A DNA stretch of 64,000 nucleotides from Acholoe squamosa (Eukaryota > Annelida > Polychaeta > Phyllodocida > Polynoidae), in the NCBI GenBank assembly GCA_949317995.1, contig OX439048.1, forward strand, positions 28,401,495 through 28,465,494. Direction: 5' to 3'. The notes beneath the pieces were generated by a model. That model ran no database searches. It was not told the DNA's origin and saw only the letters and a list, made by a program, of their open reading frames with translations. Position numbers and translations under genes: made by a program. This document shows positions 57,563 to 64,000 of this stretch, piece after piece. Position 1 is the stretch's first letter; every line of letters begins with the position of its first letter.

Positions 57563-59416
57563 TTGGCACTACTTCATGATCTTGATCGACGTATTAAATA
57601 TGAACTTACCATCAATAGAAGGACTGATGTACTTCGTAAATTAGATAAATACAAGAATGACCCTTGCAGATTTTGGCAAGAAGTATCACAAATGTGGAAA
57701 GGCCCTAAGAAGGAAGCAAACCTGAACATCGTTGATGATAATGGTGAAACTATTGAAACACACTTGGTTTGTGAATTTGTAAATGAGTTCTATGTTGATG
57801 TTGGTCCCAGATTGGCATCGATGATAGTGAACCCAACCAATGTGGCACATAACATCATAACCACCCTACTAGCACAACATCAATATCTGGATCTTGGTGT
57901 CATGGAATTGAAAGAAATATCACTGCCAGCTTGTATAAATTTAATAAAAAGTATCAACATAGGCAAATCATCTAGTATTAAGGATGTCAGAGCTGTGGTA
58001 CTGCGTGACTTCATGCTGTTACAGCCTATTTTAATCTGTAATATCATAAACCAATCAATTAATAATGGGGAGATGATTACTGTATTTAAGCAAGCGAATG
58101 TAGTCCCTCTACCTAAGAGCGGTGATCTATGTAATATATCCAACTGGAGACCAGTTAGTCAATTAAATTTAATTGCCAAGATGGTGGAGAAAGCTGTACA
58201 TGCGCAAATAATGGAATTTCTGCTGCAACACGATATCATAAGTAAGAGACAGTTTGGTTTCATGCCCGGTAGGTCTACCGCTAATGCGATTTTCCAGCTG
58301 AGTCATGACTTATTTGAAAGTTATAACAAGGGGGAGTGCTCGGCTGTAGTCTTCCTCGATCTGAGGAAGGCTTTTGATACGGTCAATCACTCCCTCTTGC
58401 TGATGGAAATGAGAAAACTTAATTTTTCACCCCACAGTATTGGTTGGCTAAGGTCCTACTTATGTGGTAGGACTCAATGTACTACAGCAAATGGGTTTGT
58501 CTCCACCGACTTGACTATATCCTGTGGTGTGCCCCAGGGATCAGTGCTGGGGCCCCTGCTTTTTGTAATTTATATAAACCAGATAACAAATGTTATTGAG
58601 AAATGTAAGTACTGCCTCTATGCAGATGACTTAGCTGTTTATGCCTCAGGTGAAAATGCTGCCACTGTAATAGCTGACCTACAGCATGATCTTTGTAATA
58701 TATACTCCTGGTGTTGTATATATAAACTGACTGTAAATACTGATAAGACCAAGTTACTCTGGACTGCCCCAAGCCTGTTATATAATAGACTTTATTTAGC
58801 CCAGCAGTCGGTTAATTTAGGTGGTTCACCACTTGAAGTTGTTGAGAATTTCAACTATCTTGGTGTCATTGTGGATAGGGAATTGAATTTCTCCAAACAC
58901 ATGGACAAGGTCAAGGCCACTTTCCAAAAAAGATGTTACCAACTAAGAAAGCTAAGGAAATATTTAGACGGCAACCTGTGTTTAAAACTGTACAAACAAA
59001 TGGTTCTACCTTCGATTGAACATGCCAGTTTTATACACGAATGTGGACCAAATACCAATGTAAAAAAACTACAAACTATGCAAAACCATTGTTTAAGGTT
59101 AGTCTATGGCATAAAAGATCCCAGGGACATTTCAGTTCATGACTTACATGTAAGATCTCAATGCCAGCTACTCCAAGTCAGGTGTAACAAATCATTGTTA
59201 GGTATCATGTATGATGTATCAAAGGAAAGAGAACATGTGAGAGTGCCCACATGAGTACTAAGAGGCAATGATAAGATCCAACTTAAAGTTAGTAGATCAA
59301 CATGTATGGTATATGATAAATGTCCTTTATCCCGCGGCAAAATACTTTGGGATAAATTAAGCGGTGATATACAAAAAATTGGTACCAAAAAGGAATTTAT
59401 GTCAAAGGTATCGTAA
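57563..59416 (+). CDS. LINE reverse transcriptase ORF with one premature TGA
   Basis: The frame encodes 563 residues to a TGA at 59252-59254, then continues in the same frame for 53 codons to a TAA at 59414-59416. The TGA is therefore probably a single CGA-to-TGA change in an otherwise intact C-terminus. Key RT blocks: NWRPVSQLN, QFGFMPGRSTANAI, FLDLRKAFDTVNHS (from residue 264, with catalytic Asp), GVPQGSVLGPLLF (from residue 322) and the active-site YADD (residues 353-356), followed by thumb motifs such as FNYLGVIVD. Such enzymes copy the LINE RNA at a nicked target site. The ATG at 57563 is internal to the original longer ORF. Because of the upstream frameshifts this copy cannot make the full protein. 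Confidence 0.9.
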
Positions 59417-59697
59417 TCATGCTATATCATAAGTAGCTACAATATGTAAAGGCGACCGAGTCTGCAGTTTGACTTTATCTCATGATAAGCAATATACTAC
59501 ACGGACCAGTATTACATCAATGAATGCCAGTCGGCGATGTGAAACATCTACCATGTACCTTTCTTGTAATCCGATCGCAGCGAATGTCTCATTTCTCTTT
59601 GATTATTTGATTTTCTTTCTTTTGTTTGGCAAATCCTGAAAAGCTTCCTTTGTATGATGCTATTGTGCCAATAAAATTGTTAAACTCAAACTCAACT
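59417..59697 (+). other. LINE 3' untranslated region and tail
   Basis: It has no ORF and ends in an AATAAA-containing CCAATAAAATTG followed by AACTC-type short repeats. The 3' limit is set by the start of the target duplication of the SINE that follows. Confidence 0.75.
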
Positions 59698-59909
59698 CAA
59701 TGCATCCCAGAGTGAGTGAGTGAGTAATAGTTGTTTAACGCCAATTCGACAGCTAAGGTCATATTCATGGTGAGAACTAAATTACACAATTCAACAGAGG
59801 ATTGTGTCAGTGCATGTGCATATATGTGCACCACACACATCCTGAGGGGATAGGAAAGAGGAGAAATAGACCCTTTAAAGTGGGCTAGGGAAGCCCAATG
59901 CATCCCAGA
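59698..59909 (+). repeat. GTGAGTGAGT-headed SINE-like retroposon, copy 3, with perfect 14-bp target duplication
   Basis: The element lies between exact direct repeats CAATGCATCCCAGA at 59698-59711 and 59896-59909. It starts GTGAGTGAGTGAGTAATAG, contains ATTCGACAGCTAAGG and ends GGGCTAGGGAAGCC(CA). The left duplication overlaps the end of the LINE tail, which shows that the SINE inserted at the LINE's 3' boundary. Confidence 0.92.
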
Positions 59910-59984
59910 AGCGCATGCACAGCATTGTTAATTGAGAACTAGTGGCTTCCTAGAGTGTGAGGCAATAAAACCTTTTTTTGTGGG

Positions 59985-60190
59985 CCTTTCACAGCAAATG
60001 TGGCCTGTTTTTAGGGCAAACTAGCCTATCTTCAGGGCAAACTCTGGCCTGTTTTTACGGCAAAATACGGCTTGTTTTTATGGCTTACTGTGACCTCTTT
60101 TCAGGGCAAACTCTGGCATGTTTTTACGGCAAACTCTGGCATGTTTTTACGGCACACTGTGGCCTGTGTTCACGGCAAATTGTAGCCACT
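59985..60190 (+). repeat. 24-bp tandem repeat, about 8-9 units
   Basis: Units are like GGCAAACTCTGGCCTGTTTTTAC, with substitutions. The 24-bp period is a multiple of three, so it produces an open frame (59978-60340) with an octapeptide repeat around GQTLACFY. I regard that frame as a by-product of the repeat rather than a gene. Confidence 0.88.
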
Positions 60191-60997
60191 TTCGTAGCTT
60201 TTACTCTACACCCATTCCCTTCCTTTCACGACGCCACTGACGTTGCCTATAGTGATGTGACATTACCAGGCAATGTGACGTTGCTAAGTAGCCTGATGTT
60301 GTGTCATAATTTATTATGGTTATATCACTCTCCAAGCTGATTTTCTCCGAAGGGCCCAATTCAAAACTTTAGGGTAAAATATCACAATAGCTTTAAGTCC
60401 CTTTATCACTTTATTTCTAGGACTAATATTATGGATGTTCGGCATCGATATAATGCGGTATACATGTTCAATATAATTCAAAATTACTTATTCTAATGGC
60501 ATGTTTAATGACTTCAAAATGGCGGATTTATCAAAAATGTTCTGTCTCAGGTTGCTATGCAATGAAGCTAGAGATTATTGTCTTAATGAATTTTTTATAT
60601 GAATTTGAATTGAATTATATGATTCAGTTGTTGAGGGGGAATGTTTTTGCATAGGGCTACCTCAAAATATTAAAAAACCTTGAAATCTTGGAGAAATATC
60701 GAGTTAACTTTGAGAAAAATACAATATTTGAAGATAGCCTCTGTTGGTTTATCTGTTCCTGGCAAGCAGTCAAGGTTATGTTAATGAGGTGGGAACCAGC
60801 GAAGAACTAGAGCCTTTTTATATAATAGGGTAATCAGATACTGACTGTAGCTAGCTTAGGCCTATATCTGGCACAATATCGCAGAATGATCCTACACGAT
60901 AGCACATTCATGACCCAATTCCAATGTCATACTGTCCATTAGATTAGGAAAGCCTGCTGTTTTCTTCTGTAGTGACACCTGTTTCTCAAGTCAGATT
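60191..60997. other. No gene identified
   Basis: Nothing recognised. Confidence 0.4.
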
Positions 60998-61185
60998 ACA
61001 CAGCAAAAATAGCGTTTAGGTTTTAAACATGACTTGGGGATATTTTTTAGCATTGTTTAAAACCTGAACATAATAGGTCTGTTAGGTTTCTCATCAACTA
61101 CACATATAGGAATTAAACAGTTTATTCTAAATGCAAAAACACTTTTGCTAAACATTTAAACATATTGAGTAGTAGGTGTTTAACT
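60998..61185 (+). mobile_element. Partial copy of the CACTGCAAAAATGG MITE family
   Basis: Starts TACACAGCAAAAATAGCG and TTTAGGTTTTAAACATG, matching the right terminal region (minus strand) of the element at 62336-63232. It continues with AAACATTTAAACAT words. The other end is not found. Confidence 0.55.
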
Positions 61186-61861
61186 TTCAACATAAAATAA
61201 TATGTTAATAAGATTCTTGGATGTCAAATGCACGCCAGATAACAGCACTACTGCTGAACGGACTCTCTGCACACATGCAGTCACCTGTTGTGACAAATAT
61301 CCCCAACCAACTTGTTGATTATTGTTTCATTTCATAGAATGTTATGAGAATAGAAGCAACAATCGTGGAATGACTAAATTCCCCTTACACCACCATTATT
61401 ATTGTAAAGTTATGCTTGAATTCTATGATAAACACATATTTCATGTCATTTTGTTAAATATAAAACAATGTCCCCCCTCCAAACGTTGGTAAGTTCAATC
61501 TGTTACCTATGCGTAAGACACTTCTGAAGAGGTAATTGAAGATCCACTTACAGTAGGGCATTGCTCTAGTCACTGCACTATTCTATTTCAACCATGCATC
61601 CGCAAACCCCTTCTTTATGCTAAATGCTACCACCATGAGATCTCTCACTCTCGAATACCATGCAAATCGTTATCTCTTTTTTCTTTTGTCAGGTGAGTGA
61701 GTTTGGAATCCCCGATGAACCAAGGGCATTACATGTAAATAAATAAAGTGCAATAATATACATCAACAGGGCAGGTAAGTGACAACTGTGAGACCACTTT
61801 TTATTAAAATTGTTCTTTTACAGACTCCTGAAAACCTACATTGTGTCATTAAGGCCTTATT
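61186..61861. other. No gene identified
   Basis: Nothing recognised. Confidence 0.4.
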
Positions 61862-61975
61862 CTGCCCATGTCCCATGACGTCCATGTCCCGTGCCGCCCA
61901 TGTCCCATGCTGCCCATGTCCCATGCCACCCATCTCCCATGCCGCCCATCTCCCATCCATCCATCCCATGTCTAC
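61862..61975. repeat. CCCATGTCCCATG minisatellite
   Basis: About six units of roughly 17-19 bp built from CCCATGTCCCATG and GCCGCCCATCTCCCATG run in tandem. Open frames on both strands here are low-complexity artefacts. Confidence 0.88.
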
Positions 61976-62335
61976 CTCCTATCCCTTGTCACAATTCATG
62001 GTCACACACTTCACATCCTTCCATCTGCCATGTGTTTATGGGAATGATCAGAAGGACTTTGAGCTTTCCCACGGTGCTATTTCTCTTAAAGGGACTGCTG
62101 ATACTTGTGATTGATATGTGACCCTGCTAAAGGCCTTCAAAATCAATCATATCAAAAGGCTTTGCCCAGATAACCACACCACGCACTGTCCCCATACCTA
62201 CTCTATGCCCTCCTTTTCTCATATATCTGAAATCTGTCTATAAGTGGAGTTAAAGACAGTTTGATTACCCTTTTATTTAGGGTAAAAAGAGCCCTAAATC
62301 CCATGCATTTCTCCATGGGAATAAAACCAACAGTA
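61976..62335. other. No gene identified
   Basis: Nothing recognised. Confidence 0.4.
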
Positions 62336-63232
62336 CACTGCAAAAATGGTCTTTAGATCCTAAACACAATGCTAAATATATTCTTGCAATGTTTTTGTGA
62401 TCACATTAATTTCCTACACATATTTAGCCAAACAATGTGCTTAGCTCAAGTGTTTAGAAATCTGGGTGTTTAGGTTTAAACTTTGTGTTTAGATATCTAT
62501 GAATTTTTGTGTTTAGATGTTTATAAATTTTTGTGTTTAGATGTCTAAATGCTTTGACGGAGAGTTAGGGTGTGAAGACATGTATAAATTGAAAAAAATA
62601 TGTCTTTTGTTTGTTTTCTCATTTAGTTGGAGGGGGGTATTTACATGTCAAAGTCTCCAAAGATGTCAGCCACACCTATTTATGTGTGTGTGTATGTACA
62701 CACTGCATCAGAATAAGAGATTTGAGAAAGTACAACAGCTTGGCAGGAAGGAAATTGCTTTGTCTATTCCAGAATAACATGAAATAGACCTGTGTCAGTC
62801 ATTAAGATTATTGATCATTTCATGCTAATGATGGTGGTGTAAGGTGAATCTAGTCAACTTTCTATTGCCCTTTCTATTCTCATGACATCCAATGAATAGA
62901 AACTATAATATACATGGGGTTTGGGTACATTTGTCACAAAAATTTATTATAATTGTGTTAAGCTAGTTCATTCAAAGGTAGTGCTGCTACCTGGTGTGGA
63001 TTCAACATCCAAGTATCTAAACATAATGATGTTTAAATCTAAACACCTATTATTCAACTGTTTAAACTCTAAACATCTAAACATGTTTAGCAAAAATGTT
63101 TATGTAGTTAGAATAAAAGTGTTCATTTCCTAAATGTGTAGTCGATGAGACTCCTAATTGACCTATATGTTTAAGTTTTAAAACATGTTTAGACCTAAAC
63201 ATGTTTAAAATCTAAACACCATTTTTGCAGTG
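62336..63232. mobile_element. 897-bp TA-duplicating MITE, CACTGCAAAAATGG ends
   Basis: The left end CACTGCAAAAATGGTCTTTA and the minus-strand right end CACTGCAAAAATGGTGTTTA are inverted repeats with one mismatch. They continue less well through AGATYYTAAACA. TA flanks both sides, as in Tc1/mariner-type insertions. Many TTTAGATGT and CTAAACAT words fill the subterminal regions. No transposase is encoded. Confidence 0.88.
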
Positions 63233-64000
63233 TATTTACCATGTCACAGCCATCAAAGTACACCTTAAATGTAAATGCTATTACATGGATAGCTTTGTCC
63301 TACTTTTTATCTCACTATATGACTAATTTTTGGGAGTTCAGTTGTAATGGAAACAGGGCTTAATGACAGGTTTTGATGGTCTATGCGAAACCTTGCAATC
63401 TCATTGTAAGCAAAGCATACCCCACAAAATGTTTTTTTTCATCATTAATAAAAAAAAAACTCATGTGAATAAAAATATCACTCATGGTATCTTTGAAGGG
63501 TGCGATAGGGCATATGCTGTGTAATGGAATAGTAATCTGCTAGAGGCCAAAAAAGCAATTGAAACTTGGTAATCATGAGAAACTTGGTTCAGGGCTAGTA
63601 AAAAGACATCGTCATTGTGCCTAATTTTACATCAGATTTATCACAAATATACACTTAATGCCAAAAATGTAGCACCTATTGCATAGCTCCCACATCACCC
63701 TCACTTAGAAAAGAAAATACATACTACCAACGGCCTGCTGGCTCCAATAGATGTGACCAGTGGGGTCTTTCAGAAGCAGGTAATGTTTACAACAGGTCAT
63801 AAGGAGCTATGATAGCAGTTTTAATAGTGATTGTAGGCTTATAACTGCATGTGTTTCTAAAGCATTACCATTATCTTACTGTGTCTATAACTATATGACT
63901 GGCTAGAGATGATAATGGTTGCAGTTGTAAGTTTAGAATCTAACAGTTTTAGAAACAGATATTTAATGTTCATTATCATGTCCGGCTTCTGAAACACCCC
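63233..64000. other. No gene identified
   Basis: Nothing recognised up to the window end. Confidence 0.4.

Larger units (their letters stand above)
56939..59697 (+). mobile_element. 5'-truncated non-LTR retrotransposon (LINE)
   Basis: Homology starts within the endonuclease domain and continues through a reverse transcriptase to a short 3' untranslated part. That part ends in CCAATAAAATTG and a tail of AACTC repeats (about 59670-59697). The N-terminal half of the endonuclease and any ORF1 are missing, as is usual for truncated LINE copies. A SINE-like retroposon begins exactly after the tail. Domain layout (APE endonuclease then RT, no visible RNase H) is compatible with the CR1/Jockey-type range of clades, but I cannot name the clade. 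Confidence 0.9.

Noticed and set aside
59978..60340. 120-codon frame with an octapeptide repeat
   Set aside because: It is created by a 24-bp tandem repeat whose period is a multiple of three. No signal, domain or splice context supports a gene.
61779..62114. 111-codon Pro/Met/Ser-rich frame
   Set aside because: Its core is the CCCATG minisatellite.

Overview
The window looks like an intergenic or intronic stretch of an animal nuclear genome, dense in transposons. It shows no operons, ribosome binding sites or closely packed ORFs, and no host protein-coding gene that I recognise. It does contain decayed non-LTR and tyrosine-recombinase (DIRS-type) retrotransposons, SINE-like retroposons with target-site duplications, tRNA-derived repeats, many MITE-like elements, minisatellites and a diverged satellite. 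One SINE-like family begins GTGAGTGAGT followed by a T-rich stretch and AACGCC; from memory this resembles repeats common in molluscs. I infer a marine invertebrate, perhaps a lophotrochozoan, but the sequence alone does not settle the taxon.

Layout. 0-1.1 kb: two minus-strand fragments of a LINE (RT and endonuclease). 2.6-9.3 kb: a MITE, a short hairpin element and a TA microsatellite in otherwise featureless sequence. 9.3-13.2 kb: a composite element with two tRNA-like modules, a long inverted repeat with a CpG-rich centre and an exon-like tail, a 67-bp-arm palindrome, and more tRNA-like repeats. 13.9-20.5 kb: several MITEs, one nested inside another. 23-24 kb and 27 kb: a MITE family with 2-bp target duplications, one relative of which has grown into a 106-bp tandem array. 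31.2-35.15 kb: a large non-coding unit flanked by inverted arrays of a short repeat, carrying seven copies of a 15-bp motif and a 637-bp tandem duplication. 35.36-36.18 kb: a TIR element holding two tRNA-like sequences. 36.6-37.6 kb: an inverted copy of the 9.3-kb composite element. 38.6-41.7 kb: a decayed DIRS-like element (RT, RNase H, tyrosine recombinase) on the minus strand, interrupted by a palindrome-bearing insertion. 42-43.8 kb: a SINE with perfect target duplications, a promoter-like cluster of YY1-type and CRE-type sites, and a 32-bp minisatellite. 44.9-48.4 kb: a dispersed duplication and a MITE. 50.3-51.6 kb: a diverged ~180-bp satellite. 54.4-55.8 kb: a second copy of the inverted-repeat/exon-like module and a hairpin element with a 9-bp target duplication. 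56.9-59.7 kb: a 5'-truncated LINE with a largely open RT frame, with a SINE inserted exactly at its 3' end. 60-63.2 kb: a 24-bp tandem array and a TA-duplicating MITE.

The elements fit one system. LINE-type RTs could mobilise the SINE-like units, and transposases not encoded here could have moved the MITEs. Strikingly many units contain long near-perfect hairpins. All coordinates come from reading by eye, so element edges are accurate to a few bases where target duplications are quoted and to tens of bases elsewhere.
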